Shown: positions 22,001 through 34,842, numbered from the stretch's first letter. The stretch is 64,000 nucleotides of DNA from Tubulanus polymorphus (GCF_964204645.1 NC_134027.1:26586485-26650484), one strand, 5' to 3'. Numbers and translations are program-made. The notes: generated from the sequence alone by a model not told the origin.

Positions 22001-24321
22001 CTCGGTTAAAACAAACAGATTTTCTGGTCTCCTGAAGTTCGTTGTAACGAGGTTTCACTCATAGCTAATCACACAACATTAAGACCTCTAAGTCATAACT
22101 ATATAACTAGTACCTGATCTAAAACAGTGTTACAACATTTCATACCTGTTTTTTCAAAGTTGTGTTGCTCCTCTTTCAATCGTTGTTTCAGTAATTTATT
22201 TTCACATTCGTGTTTTTCGAACAGCCGTCGTTCGTCCGCTCGTAGTTCCTGCGAACGACGTAACTCACACTGAACTCGCGCCAGCTCTATTCGACAACTC
22301 GCCAATATTTCTTTCATATCACGTTTTTCTTTATTCAGACTCTCAACTAATTCCTGTGAGTTAAAACATTGTGGGTTGAAACATTATACATCTCCCAATT
22401 CACTGTCTCTTGACCCTTTCAATGTGTCTACATGACACTGCCGTGTATAAATCGGTGATTAACTTTGCCAGTACACTGCATCGCAGTGTATTGATGAATT
22501 TGAGTAATTAGTTTTAATCTCTATTAAAAGATGACAGCACCAGTCAAACAGTGAAAACGATACACTGCACCATAGTGTAGACACACTTTTGTGGTATGCC
22601 TGTTATACAACTTTCAAAAATTTCTCATTTTGTAACATTTTACATTAGTTTTAATCTCTATTAAAAGATGACAGCACCAGTCAAACAGTGAAAACGATAC
22701 ACTGCACCATAGTGTAGACACACTTTTGTGGTATGCCTGTTATACAACTTTCAAAAATTTCTCATTTTGTAACATTTTACATTAGTTTTAATCTCTATTA
22801 AAAGATGACAGCACCAGTCAAACAGTGAAAATGATACACCGCACCATAGGATAGACACACTTTTGTGGTATGCCTGTTATACAACTATCAAACATTTCTC
22901 ATTTTGTAACATTTTACAGAATTTACCTTCTCAGATTTTGCTTCCTCTTCAAGTGATTTAATTTGAAAGATCAAACCCTGACGCTCCTCTTCAAAGCTAT
23001 TTTCTATTGTAGACCTCTCGGCTATGACTTTTTGAAGCTCAGTTTGTAAATTATTAAGCTGCACCGTCAGATTCTCAATCCTCGTCAAACTAAAACCATC
23101 TTTCTCTTCGAGAATTTTCAGTTTTTCGCATCTGGCATTTTCTTCCAACCTATTCGAAATCGCGATGTCCAATTCCTGACTGAGAATGGATATTTTCTGT
23201 TCAAACTCGTGTTTTAAAGCCGCGTGATGAGCGCCCTTCTCTAACTCAACTTTCAATTCAGTTTCCGCGTCGATGATCTTATCCATGAGATATTTCTCAT
23301 CCACTTTCCACTCATCTTGTTTAACGAAGAATTGTTTTATTCGTTCGTCACGTTCGGCTATCGTTTGTTTTAAAGTGTTCACATTATGCCGATCTTCGAC
23401 GTTGTAAATCTGATTTTGAGCCATTAATTCTTCGATGTCTTTATTCGCGACGAGAGCCTCGCGAAGTTTATCCTTCAACACTTCGATCTCTTTCACCATT
23501 TCGTCCCGTTCCGTTTCCAGATATCGAACATTCTCTAATTCGACGTTCAGTAAATCGTGAACCTCGTTCTCGCGATGACGCGCGTCGTTTAAAACCTCTT
23601 CGACATGTTTTAGTTTATTATTAAGATCAGTATTGTTAGAAAGCTCAGCTTCAAATCGGTTTCTACAAATCATCAATGACATATCAGCTCTCACCAACTG
23701 ATCTACGTTTCTGTACAAATCGACTTCAAGCTTTTCCATTTTCACGTTTAAATCATCTTTAATTTCCATCTGTTTTTCAGTTCGAAGTTTACTCAAATGT
23801 TCCGCCAAAGCTTCGTCTAATTTCTGAGTTAAATCCAACTCTAAATCGACGACAGATTTCTCTCGTTGATTTGACTCATATTTTTTAATATCTCGCTGCA
23901 GATTTTCAACCGTCGATTCTAAAGAATAGACAGTTTTCTGTAGCTGATCGAGAGTTTTGTTTTTACCGCAAATGATCTCATGAAATTGACGCTCACGATT
24001 CCTCATTTCAAGCAGTAAAGTTTCATTTCTTTGTTGCAGTCTAGTGACATCAGCAGTAGGGGTATCCTGACAGAGTGCAACAGTATCGTTGGTATCCTGA
24101 GAGGTTGCAATGTCGGTCTGATCCTGACAGGGTGCAGCAGTATCCAGTGGTCGGGGAATTTGGGAGGACTGAAGTTGTTGTAGGTCTTCACAACAGTTCA
24201 TTAGGCCTATTCCTTCCTGCTGCTGTGGATCTTCACACACTAACATAGACATTTTACTTCCATCGATTTCATTCTGCTTAATACAAATATCACTGTGATC
24301 ATCTTCGTGACCTGAATCCAT
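19041..24321 (-). CDS. Coiled-coil protein, 813 aa, family not recognised
   Basis: Ten exons on the minus strand (24,321-22,927; 22,353-22,146; 21,746-21,573; 21,473-21,347; 20,861-20,731; 20,382-20,264; 20,120-20,040; 19,918-19,820; 19,736-19,683; 19,094-19,041) join in frame with GT/AG sites. The first exon encodes 465 aa: an acidic/glutamine-rich start of about 90 aa, then a long coiled coil (repeated E/K/L heptads such as LRTEKQMEIKDDLNVKMEKL). The coil continues through exon 2. The C-terminal third is Ser/Asn-rich and basic (MDNMSVNSMNISRSSD; SKRTPRQKPTQNQENLPPPK). The general look (coiled coil plus Ser-rich basic tail) is seen in centrosomal and mitotic proteins, but that is only a resemblance. 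The acceptor of exon 5 was placed at TATTAG|TGTTTCAG because the nearer TTTCAG breaks the frame. Confidence 0.8.
20566..20692. mobile_element. MITE with GCCAGTTGCTCAAAGGTTGG ends
   Basis: Left end CAGTTGCTCAAAGGTTGGTT and right end AACTTTTGAGCAATTGCAG are inverted repeats. It lies in an intron of the coiled-coil gene. Related pieces occur at 47,715-47,775 (AACCAACTTTTGAGCAACTG) and 61,735-61,810 (GTCGCTCAAAAGTTGGTAAA). Confidence 0.6.
20936..21335. mobile_element. About 400 bp non-autonomous element, CAGGGTCC termini (hAT-like)
   Basis: Starts CAGGGTCC and ends GGACCGTG. The interior has CCAATTACTGTAGACTCCTC, CTGTTTATCTCAGTAAACCA, AATTCTTATCC and GTATTCTCCATTTAGAAGGAG. The same order of landmarks is seen at 30,080-30,350, 30,560-30,893 and 41,470-41,880, so this is a dispersed family. 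The best terminus (30,885-30,893, GTAGGGACCCTG) gives a CAGGGTCCCTAC end, which resembles hAT-type termini. No coding capacity. Confidence 0.65.
21889..22063. mobile_element. Pogo/Tigger-like MITE
   Basis: GAGGAACCTTGTTACAAC and GTTGTAACGAGGTTTCACTC are inverted ends about 175 bp apart. The CAGTGGAACCTCGTTA-type terminus is typical of pogo/Tigger-derived elements. Similar pairs lie at 27,641-27,802 and 39,403-39,560. Confidence 0.6.
22506..22917. repeat. Intronic 137 bp triplication
   Basis: Three near-identical copies start at 22,506, 22,644 and 22,781 (ATTAGTTTTAATCTCTATTA). The third has a few extra changes. The array ends about 10 bp before the donor side of exon 1 of the coiled-coil gene (22,927). 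It is recent, judging by identity. Confidence 0.95.
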
Positions 24322-25010
24322 ATTGAATTCTATCTTATTCCGCAGGAGTCTAAACCCTTGCCCTGTCTGTCAACACTAAACTATTAGGCCTGGGTGGGTT
24401 TGATTTTCTGTGATCTGCTGGTGTGTGTGGTCGTTTGTGCGTGGATAATTAATAAAAGACAGTATTGAAAGCACCGATTCCTACATGCTGAAAATAAAGT
24501 TCTTTTTCGTTGCACGCGTTGTTTTCCTCTGAAATCAGCAGTTCTATAGTTCAATCGCCGACTCAACGAACTAACAACATTATCAAAATCTTGTTTCATC
24601 AGTTTAAAGTTACCGGTGCCAATTCAATTCAATTTATTACTTCCGCGTATAGGCGCGCCATCTGTTACTACACAGAGCCAATACTCGCTTGCCAGGGTAC
24701 AATTTTATACAAAAGACGGTTCATAGCCTTTTATCCCACTTGCCAGGGGAGTTTTCTACAAAATAGCTTTTTTTTCATGCTTTACTGCAGAGCACGAGCT
24801 CTATACTTTGTAAATGCGAATCAACTGCAGCTCAAGCTAGCTGAAATCTTGACCGTTAAGTGCTGCCTCTATACATATCGTTAACGGTGAATATGTGAAC
24901 TAACTTATTACCCGCATGCTATAGTGGGAATATAGTGCCGTCGAATTAGTTCACGCGATCGCCGCTATTGTTTTATATAGGGGCAGCACTTGACGGTCAA
25001 TATCTGATGC
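24322..25010. other. 5' flank of the coiled-coil gene with a foldback element
   Basis: The upstream region of the minus-strand coiled-coil gene. 24,845-25,008 is an inverted-repeat element: TTGACCGTTAAGTGCTGCCT at the left pairs with GGCAGCACTTGACGGTCAA at the right, and the pairing continues inward (TGAACTAACT / GAATTAGTTCA). No TATA box is obvious. Confidence 0.55.
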
Positions 25011-28000
25011 AGCAATCTGACTGTCACAACTAAGAAATTATTGCAATTTGTTTAACTATCTTATAGCAATAAAATAAGACACCAAAGCACAATTTATTTA
25101 CATTTTGATTTAATCTTTATTAATATTAATATTAATATTATATACAGGTTTTTAGGATTAGCACATAAATATGTTAAAATTTAGTTATAAGTATTTATTT
25201 ACATTGAAGACTGATTCTATATTACACAGATCAGAATATCGTTACAAGCAAATGGATGCTTCGTATTTGTACATATGAATAATGAAATTATTTTGAAAAT
25301 TCAATAACAATCCATTATTGTCGGTCTTCCTTTAATTACGGGAGATTTTAATTGACATCTGTCGAACACAGAAATCCAGCAAACCTTTATAATATTGATA
25401 ACAATACCATACACAAACAATATGATTTATACTACACTAACAACTCTATAAGATGTTAGACAGGGCCCCAGGATACAAACTATACCTTACACTCATCTAT
25501 TATAGAAATCAATTCAAGTGAAAATTCATAACAATAGTAGATCATTAACAGCCCGGTCAGCGGTCCAACCAAACACATTTTGTATCATGGTTTATTCGAA
25601 GTTCATGATTGACTGAGCATTTCACTGTTCGAAGATTAAGGGCATGTAACATTTGACCCTAATCAAAGGATACTTATCTAATTATGCTAGTTAAACTGCT
25701 ATAACAGTTGGATCGTGGAACAGTCACACAGTGATTAGATTATACAGTATTCATATTTTGCAGTGAAGACCCCTTTGAAATGAATTTCAATATTCTTAGT
25801 ACACGCAAGCCATTATTTAGTTGCATATTCTATAGGATACCTCTACAATCAAAAGGCACTAAATTCATACCCTTTCAATAGATGGCTCTAGTACACAAAC
25901 AAACAAACATCTATCATTCAGAAATAGCACATATACGGTTTTTGTGGTAAGATTTTAGTAACAGGGCTGGAATGTGGAAGGAAGAAGAATATTTTTGATT
26001 AAATGGAACATTATTGCATAAAATGGATACACCTATATATTAGTCAAACACTAGTTTCGATGCAGTTTCACAAAAATGTTTCAACTCAAAGGTTGTTTGA
26101 ATTGCAGTCCGGACTCCTTGAAATCGTGAATACAGTAAACCACCCCTTACTTGGACATTGCCAACTTGGACTTTCGACTAACTCAGAGAAAAAACAGTAC
26201 CATCTTTGCAGATCCGAGTTTGCCCGAGTTAGGCAAGGTTTACTGTAATCACGATTAGACCAGAAATTTTATATGAACTTTTTTGTGAAACAGGAACCAG
26301 ATTCAAAACATGAAATATGTTCATACATCTTAAAAGGTAAATAAATGAATAGGAGTTTTACACTGGTTCGTAGTTACGCTTTGTAAGGCATCATCTCATT
26401 TTTATCATTAGTTCAGTTGATTCTTTTAATGTCAAAAGCTACGCGTACTGGTATTAACACATACATTATAAACAGTCAGAATTAGGTACAGACTTTATAC
26501 CTATAGATATCACAGAATAATCATCTTTAACATTTTTACTTATTTTCACTGTCATGTGCGTCATTAGTATCTGGGTATTATTCTTCAGTTAAGCCACATT
26601 TTAAGGGTTTTGTAAAATTCAATGTAAGTATCACTTGATTCAAGTTCAAATAAAGAACAAATTTGCATAATTTAACACAAAGTGTAACCACATTTGAATG
26701 ATGGTCAGTTCAGTGAAGGGCGATTAGTAAGGAGTGGAATAGTGGAAAAACAATCTCAATACAGAGCACAGTCTAGATAATCACTTCAACAACACACTTT
26801 CAGATTACATACATAGAAATATTTCTATCGTAAGAAGTCACATTATAACAAGTTTATAGAGAATCAGTCACAGTAATAACGCAAAAATAATATTAAGTCC
26901 GAAAATGTTTCCTTGAGCTTGAATAGTTTATTCAACATTTCAAATAAATTCCATTTTGATTAAATTAGTCATCTTCAGGAGAGTACTAATGGCAATTAGA
27001 ATACAGTCGAAATGCCAAATAAACTACTAGCTCGAGGAGACATTTTTGGACTATATTATTTCTATGTTATTAATGTGTGATTCTCTATAGATTATCAATG
27101 GTTTTTATAACAAGTTTTTTCAACAATAAAGAAGACATAAAAACTTTCATTTTCTCCGAATAAAATAGAGATCGAAGCTGATGACACAATAAACACTCAA
27201 ATAAACGGATCATCAAGGTTTTAAGGCAGAATCGAACTCTCAATTTGCAGTCATCATCAGATGAATCCAACTTTAGCAAGTAATATATATGTATATATAT
27301 TACATAGGGGATCATTCATTTATTTCATGTACGAAAAAAATTTGAATTTTTCAACTGTCCTCCCTTAAACCAGTACACAAAATTGGCCATTTTCTATGCA
27401 CTAAAGTAACCAATTGCACTTAGCTCTAACCCCTTGCACGTAACAAATGAATGACCCCGGCCTAGGTACCTTAAAAACTAGGTTTTTACGTACCACAGAG
27501 TATTAGCACCTGTGGTAAATTCGGAGGGACTTAATCATTACTACCGCATGTTCTATCTTGTTCATTTATTTCTGGTCGGCCAATATCAAAGAGCAGACGA
27601 TTTCATACTCATCTCTGTAAAAACAAATCATAGGATATTAACAGTGGAACCTCGTTCATGCAATGAACTTCAGGAGACCAGAAAATCCGTTCGTTACAAC
27701 TGATAGTCCATTATATCCAGTATGAAATGAATCAAATTTTCCTACTTGGGATGAAATTCCAAATTAAATTCCATAAATCATTATAACGATGTTCCACGGT
27801 AAAAATGCACAAATGTATCTACAGTATAAGTCCTTTATGATGCCACTGCTGGATTTGGCAAATTTGTTCTTGGAAAAATGCTGGTGTTAAAATAAGCAGT
27901 GGCATTAAAAAGGATGGCGTCAGACTTTGACTGTACATGCATTAATAGAATTAAAATGTTTCCCTATGAGCAAAATTTGATCAATAAATATAGATATCGG

Positions 28001-28049
28001 AATGCTGCTAATAGTCACAAACTATTCAGCTGTAGCGAAACTAGAGACA
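25011..28049. other. Long 3' flank of the LRP12-like gene with small elements
   Basis: No coding exon. It could hold a long 3' UTR of the minus-strand LRP12-like gene; TTTATT (AATAAA on minus) occurs repeatedly, for example around 25,095-25,115. Inverted-repeat elements: 26,132-26,246 (CAGTAAACCACCCCTTACTT ... AGGCAAGGTTTACTG), 27,641-27,802 (CAGTGGAACCTCGTT ... AACGATGTTCCACGG) and 27,821-27,939 (CAGTATAAGTCCTTTATGAT ... GACTTTGACTGTA). The last is related to 50,152-50,311. Confidence 0.45.
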
Positions 28050-31000
28050 TCATTCGTCCTGTTCAATTATTACCGTTGACGCTGGTTCATCTATTTCATC
28101 CAAACTGAAAGCTGGATTGTCCGAATAAGACGTTATAACCGCACGCCGATTCACAACCGGGGAATAATCGTCCTCGAGCGATTGAGTATTATCGATATCT
28201 ACAATCCTTTCATCGTCCTCCGCTAGAATACAAACGGAATTCGAACTATCGCTAGGTTTAATCAACGCTTCGTCCTCCTTGTCGTCGTCCTCGTCGTCGT
28301 CGGGTAGCGGTATTAAACTTATAGCACCATGATTTAAATTATCCTGAGTTGTCGATGAATCGTTATCGATAATTAAACACGACGACGACGCCGTACTCTG
28401 ACCGCTCGTATTACGAGATCGGTAACTATCGGATAAAATACATTCAGAATCGGAACTATCTCCGCTCAAACTACGACTGGCTCGATTAGTCTCTCCTGCT
28501 CCGTCTGCTCCGTGCTGCTGTCGATCGTCGCCGGTTTCTTCTTGTTGCGTGTGAATTATAACGTAATTATCGGGTAGTTCTTCCATCTGAGCAGCAGCAG
28601 ACGTGTCACCGGATTCCTCGTTATCGCAGTGAACTCGTTCATACAACGGATTCACACCTCCGGCTGCGGCTCCTCCGGATCCTCCTCGCTGGAGTCGCGC
28701 AGCGCGAATTTGAGCCATCACTTCTTCGAACGGTCGCGACGATCTCATCGCTTCGTGATACGGCGGCGGCGCCGGTATACGCATGAATTCGGCTTGTAAT
28801 CGAGACATCGGCGTATCGAATCCGCTACCGTTTTCGTGCAGACGTAACGCGAATAGTTTAATGGTACAACCGAGCGCGATAACGAGAACGAGGCCGCAGA
28901 TTAATGAACCGACTACAGCTGCTAGTATCACACGCACTGACGGCACAGCTTTATAAAATAATAAAACAATAACCCGTTATTCAATGTTGAATTCGTGATT
29001 CTAAAAAGAGGACTCTACGTTTGGGGCAAGCGTGGATCAAGCAGGTGTCGCTAGTGTGCATTAGGACACCGACTACTGCGGAGAGGATTCAAAGATTTTC
29101 AAATTCTTTGGACCTTGCTATATCTCAATCCTAAATATCAATCTGAGACCCTAAATATCAATCTTAGTTGATCAAGAAACATTATTTGTCTAATTTCTGA
29201 TTTTTAACTTGGTTGATACGCAGTACAACATCTAGCAGAATAGATGGCGCAGCATGCCATCTTGGGGGGTAACTGGTGCACGCAGAGCCCTCATTCTAGA
29301 CAAATCATCAATACCTGTACAATTGTGTTCATCACTTCCATCATCGCAGTCATTCGTACCGTCGCACAACCAAGATTCAAATATACATTTCTTGTTCGAG
29401 CATAGATAAGTACCATTATGAGGACCGCATATATCAGCACCTGAGAAGAGCAAGTTACAAGTTATCAGTTTCGTATGAAATGCATTAAAATCCAATAGTG
29501 AATACATGAAACCTTGCTTAGTACATAATTCCTACCATCAAAACCAAGAGTTGGAAAATGAGAAGGGAAATCAGAAAATGATTTCATTAGAATTATTCCA
29601 AAGTCTGAGTCAGGCGAGGTGTACTGCAGACAATCTTGGTGACAGGCTGCAAGACTGTTGAATAGTATCATTGTCTCTGCACAAAGCACGCTTATAATTT
29701 CATTACCTCAATTCCAAGACAAAACTGTTCAATGCATATTAATATTAAGACATGACGCATTACCCCGGAAGAGAGTGCGTTTTAAGTTTGCGACCTGAAT
29801 GGAATTACTTTGCTAAATAAATCATATAATTCTAAGACTTACTGCAATTGATTTCGTCTTTATTATCGAGACAGTATCCGAGACCATTACAACGTTCAGA
29901 CAGAGCGTAACAACGATTACTATCTGTGCTACACGGGAACGAGTCCGGAGTACCTTTACATCGAGCTTAAAATATACATCACATTATATAACATTAACCA
30001 TTATGTTTTCAATATTGTATTTACAGTTAGTGACCTAATCATTAGTCGTAAGCTTTACTTTACTTTACTACCAAATCAGTAAACAGGGTCCCTACAAATC
30101 GGTCATTCCTGGATATAAGGAGTTTTCAAGGAGTTTTAATGACAGAAATTTCAGAATTTCGAAGAAGCATCATTTTCATATCCCAATTACTCTAGACTTC
30201 TCGTGAAGGGGTACTGTTTATCTCGGTAAACCATTACCAGGTAATTAAACAGTTTTATAAACAAATTTTTATCCTTTACACTACCTAAACTCGACTTTTA
30301 ATTCAGCAACCTTCCGACTTAGGGAAGTTCATGTAAGATTTTAAATCGATGACAAATTTTCTACTTACGACAGTTTTTCTCATCCGATCCGTAACTCTTA
30401 CAATTCCAAACACCGTCGCATTTCTCGTAACTATCGTAACAGTTTATCTCTCCGTGACATCGCGTCTGATCAGGGAAACATATACCTGAATGATAAAACA
30501 CATAGTTATCAATTAATTATCAGTTAAGAAGGAATAACAGCATCATAATAAGCAGATCCAGTCTTAGGAATAACGGTTCCAGATTACAGTTTTAAAGGAG
30601 AAAATTTCAAATTTCGAGGAAGCGTCTGCATCATTTCATGTCCCAATTACAGTAGACTCTCCCATAAATTGGCACTGTCTTTATTTTTATCCTTAACACT
30701 ACCTTAACTCGGTACTAATTCAGTAACCGCCTCTTTGAGTAAAGAATCCTACTCCAAGCTGTACTGACTTAGGCATAGTTTGAAAATTGTACAAGATACC
30801 GAGGTATAAATGAGTTTTGGGAATTTTGCTCAAATTAAAAACATATTCCTGTTTAGGAGTTTTTAAGGATTTAGTAGTAGGGACCCTGACATACGAGTAC
30901 TCCAGAATGGATAGACCCAATCGAAATGTGCCTAGAAATGAACTACCATACCGCATCAAAACATCAATGGATGACACAAACCTTTTCGTTGATAAGTGAG

Positions 31001-34000
31001 GTTGAATCCGTGACCGATGATGCTTCCGAATGGTTGCGGATTATCGCTGTAGAATCTCAACACGAATTCACTGGACGTCGATTCTAGGAATCGCGGTGGA
31101 TGATTATTCATGTTGTATTTACCGACTCTTTTAGAGTATATCGGTCCGTCGTAGATCGTCAGATAGTCCGTCTCGACTCCGAAATCAAACGTTTTAAATC
31201 GCAGTTGAATCCTTACACCAGGTGGCGCATGTATCGACCATACGCAGTTCATATTAGCCGGGTAATACCCCTGAACGAAATGAGGCGTCTGGATAATTCC
31301 TAGCAATCCTTCGACGTGTCCTCCACATGAGCGTCGTTCTAGAAATTAGAATTCGAATAAATGTGTAGAACAATGTATGATAAACAGGGATGGATCTAGA
31401 AGGCCGAAAGAAAAGGAAGGCCTGATGCGAGGTTCCCCCTCTTTTGAATCTTTGAGGAATAAATTGAAGAACATGCACTTTCCAAGGCGATGAATATCAA
31501 AGTTGCATGTTTTAACAATTTCTATCTTGGGTCCAGACTCCCTAAAATCCACCATGAATTGATTCAAAACTTACGACAACCGATTTCATCGACTCTAGAC
31601 ACACAATCGTTGACTCCATCACATTTCTTCACGTTGTAAAAACATGTACTTCGTCCAGTTTTGACTGATATACAACTGAACTGTTCGATGTGACAGTATT
31701 CAGTTATCGGTGTCGGTCGGTGAATACCTGTCATATCAAATAAACATTCTTACAATACATTAAATGAATCGGGATATTTGAAATTTGCAACGTGTCACAA
31801 GAGGCAAAGGAAAAGTAGAGCACCAAATCAGAAAAGTTTGAACAATTCCGAATATTCGATTTTCCAATAAAAACTATTATGAAGGAATGATGATTCCTTG
31901 ATAATAGTTCTTAGTTGAAAACCAAAAATTCAGAGTTTATGGTTCGAAAAAAAAATTTCAGTTTTTTCATTAGGGTTAAACACCCAAGTCTGGGTGAATT
32001 CATTTAACATGAAGGGAAACTAAGATACAGTCACATACAATAGACTCTTGTCTCAGACTTCCAATTCCCTGTGGCCAGTTGCGCAGTCTTTGTTTAGATT
32101 TGAGACAAGTTTAGGATCAGTTTTATGACTCAGACAGCTTTTAGAGTTCTTCGACAGCTGCCTTGATTCTTTTCGTACAGAATAAGGTGAACAATACTTG
32201 AACTAACATTGTACGGGAGATTTGTTACTGACCTGCAGAACAACGATGTTCATCACTTCCATCAGAACATTCTCTCATTCCGTTACAACGCCATTTATCA
32301 TAGATACATTTACCGCTTAAACATTTAAATTCATCACTACGACAAGTATTATTGAAACGAACCGGACCTAAAAAAATTCAGATAGAAAAATTGAGAAAAT
32401 GAGATACAATGCCTGTAGTCCGTGTCGCGCCTAAAACTTCTTCCAAAGTGCCCTTTTCTCTAGGATTCTCTTCGGAAAGCAGGGGTGGATCTAGGGAAAA
32501 TTAGAAGTCATTTCTCAGATAGAGCAGCAAAGTTAAAGGCTTCTATTCGGGTTCCTCCCTCAGTTTAAGATATATCTTTAGATATTACAAGGTCGAAAGT
32601 TCCGAGAGGATGAATGCTTTTAACAGGTTTTAACGATCGCTTTCCCAAAAGAAAAGGCTGTCACTGGAAAGGAGCTAACTTAAGAAAAAATATGCAAATT
32701 CAACATTCATAGGTTCAGAGTTTGAAGTTCTTAGTTTCTATACATACCAGAAATATAATTCAAATTGAATCCTCTTCCTGTACCCTGACCTCCTGTTTGA
32801 TATGTCACTATCACCGATGAGTTACTCATAAATACAGGCGGCAAAATTTTCATTATATCTTTACAATATCGCCACTGGTTTTTATTCCCATCGGCTAATT
32901 CAACATAGCTATCACCACACATCCGACTCTTGCCCATCGGAAAGTCGAGATCATTGAAACTATAATAGCAAAAAACAGCAAATCATGAAAACATTCTTAA
33001 CGAGATACTTAACGAGAGAAATCCCACAATAACGAAGCCAAGATTGAAAAATCCAAAATCGGAATGATTATATTTGAGGAGGCGACGTTTCGGCTAACAA
33101 CTGTTAGCCATCATCAGGCGTACTAATGTAGATACTTATAACACCTATCTATATAACATAAAATCCCACACATGAGCTCGCATTATTCAAATTTTCAAAG
33201 ATATCCCAATAGACATTTTCAGGAATAATGATGTGTGTGACATAATTCTCAACAAAGAGAGTAAAGACAAGTCAGAATATAACATACGAATAAAGGGGTT
33301 AGAACCCTTAGCACCTTCTATCTCGAATGTAGGTTGGTTTATAGCTCCAGATGCTGGATGGATTAATTACCTGATAGTTAAAGTAGAACCAGCGGGTACA
33401 TTAATGCGCCATCGTTTACACGAGTTAGTCCGATAGTCCGGACTTCTGATTTCTCCGCGTATATCGTGTAATTTTACTGTCGGATATTTTAAACACGCTG
33501 AAAAATATATTAACGCAATAATTAAAACAGTGGAAACAGATTCTTACAGATCAGAGAATCTAGAATTCCGTGATTTTCCATGAACGTTGACCAAAATCCC
33601 CCGCAATAAATCATAAAATATCTTCAATGGGGGCGGTTTCTAATCAAGAGGTTCCTTGTGCCACTCATATCAGCAACAAAAAACACGAGACATCGTAAAT
33701 TAAACTTCCCCAACTTTTCAAGAAAGGGGTCAGAATTTCATAATTTTTCCTGCAGGAAAAAATAAATCCAGAATTCCCATATCTGTATTAACCTTGAATA
33801 CTTTAATTGTATAGGCCTATATATGGGTGAATCAATGAAAAAAAACAGACAACTACATACAACGCAGCGCATTATTACTGGATTCCACTGGAGCAATAGT
33901 ATCTGAAATTAATAAAACATCAGGTAAGAATCAATTCAACGAAGAAGGACAAAAAAACTCAATCAATAATCTCGATAAAAGACAGTAGCCTAGTGTGTGC

Positions 34001-34081
34001 CACCATCAAAAACTCACCACAGATAAATAAAACAGTCATGAAATGAATGACAAAGTTAACTTTCATTTTCAACCATGACAT
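28050..34081 (-). CDS. LRP12: LRP12/LRP3-type low-density lipoprotein receptor-related protein
   Basis: Eleven exons on minus (34,081-34,018; 33,902-33,861; 33,497-33,371; 32,959-32,748; 32,367-32,233; 31,727-31,575; 31,338-30,982; 30,485-30,369; 29,965-29,843; 29,440-29,315; 28,948-28,050) join in frame to 784 aa. Order: signal peptide ([16 protein letters not shown]), CUB1 (about 36-148), LDLa1 and LDLa2 (149-244, CDGVNDC type), CUB2 (245-363), LDLa3-5 (364-485, ending [14 protein letters not shown]), one transmembrane helix (about 490-515), and a cytoplasmic tail of about 270 aa. CUB-LDLa2-CUB-LDLa3-TM is the architecture of LRP12 and LRP3. The juxtamembrane tail ([11 protein letters not shown]...RLQAEF...APPPYHEAM) resembles theirs and includes a PPxY-type WW-binding motif. 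The tail is otherwise acidic and Ser-rich. Ligand and role are not shown by sequence; LRP12 relatives are endocytic/signalling surface receptors. Paralogue LRP12 versus LRP3 cannot be settled here. Confidence 0.93.
30080..30893. mobile_element. Two further copies of the CAGGGTCCCTAC element
   Basis: 30,080-30,350 starts CAGGGTCCCTACAAATCGGT and lacks its right end. 30,560-30,893 has the right end (TTTAGTAGTAGGGACCCTG). Both lie in introns of the LRP12-like gene and share the interior landmarks described for the copy at 20,936. Confidence 0.6.
33081..33120 (-). other. Hammerhead-ribozyme-like core motif
   Basis: On the minus strand CTGATGA (33,117-33,111) is followed by a stem GGCTAAC/GTTAGCC with a 4 nt loop (33,109-33,092) and then GAAAC (33,091-33,087) and GTC. 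This is the order of the hammerhead catalytic core: CUGAUGA, stem II, GAAA. Stems I and III are not convincingly paired, so activity is unproven. Such cores travel with Penelope-like elements and other retroelements in animals. It lies in an LRP12-like intron. Confidence 0.5.
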
Positions 34082-34842
34082 ATTCAACGTCAGCTGTTCA
34101 CTGCAGTTGGTAAGTCTGAAATTTAAAAAAAAGTCAAAATTTGATTGACTGTCTGGACTTTGAGTGAGAGTCTGACTCTGTCTGTCTCTGTTGAGGAGCC
34201 AGGAGGTTTTAATGATGTAAAATGTATTGGTTAACTACACGATGATATAGATTTAGATAAAATACATACACAGATCATGAAAAACAGGTTTTATCGCGAC
34301 ATAGTTTGTTTGATGATTATAATGATAATGTTTTAGGATTTTTTTGTTTTATTTACTTCCTGGTTCACAGCGCCACCTACTACACCATTATAGGTGAACG
34401 GATATTATTTCAATAAAGATCGGGAAATGGTTCAGTCTAAATTAATTGGTGATGATTTGAGTAAAATATTTAAAGATTTTTAATAAAAAAATAAATTTTT
34501 ATGCTAAATTTCGGTAAGAATTAAATTCCATTTACGCGATAATTAAGATATGTGGATTCCAATTCAATTTAAAAAGGGAATTTTTTATATTATAAGAATA
34601 GATGTGTTTGAAGTTCTTTACTATGGAAATTTCTTTACACGAATAAAACCTTTCCATCTAATCGTGAATCAAGTAATTAAGGGGTCGCCGATGGCTCGCC
34701 GAACCGACGTTAGTTCATGGAAACTCCGCCAGGGGACCGTACGGTGCTGCCACCAACCTTAAATCCAAAAGAGAATTTATTGACATTTCTAATCACTGAA
34801 ACGCCCCTGTGAATATACGGAAAAAAATCCCATCGATGAAAG
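34082..34842. promoter_or_regulatory. Shared head-to-head promoter interval, LRP12-like and N-WASP
   Basis: Start codons of the minus-strand receptor (34,081) and plus-strand N-WASP (34,843) are 761 bp apart, so the promoters of both must lie here unless non-coding first exons extend further. No TATA box is evident near either ATG. GCCACC-type and GTGCTGCCACC words occur at about 34,742. Confidence 0.5.

Noticed and set aside
27240-27300. Third hammerhead core (minus-strand CTGATGATGACTGC)
   Set aside because: The following segment lacks a stem II and GAAA, so only the CTGATGA word is shared.
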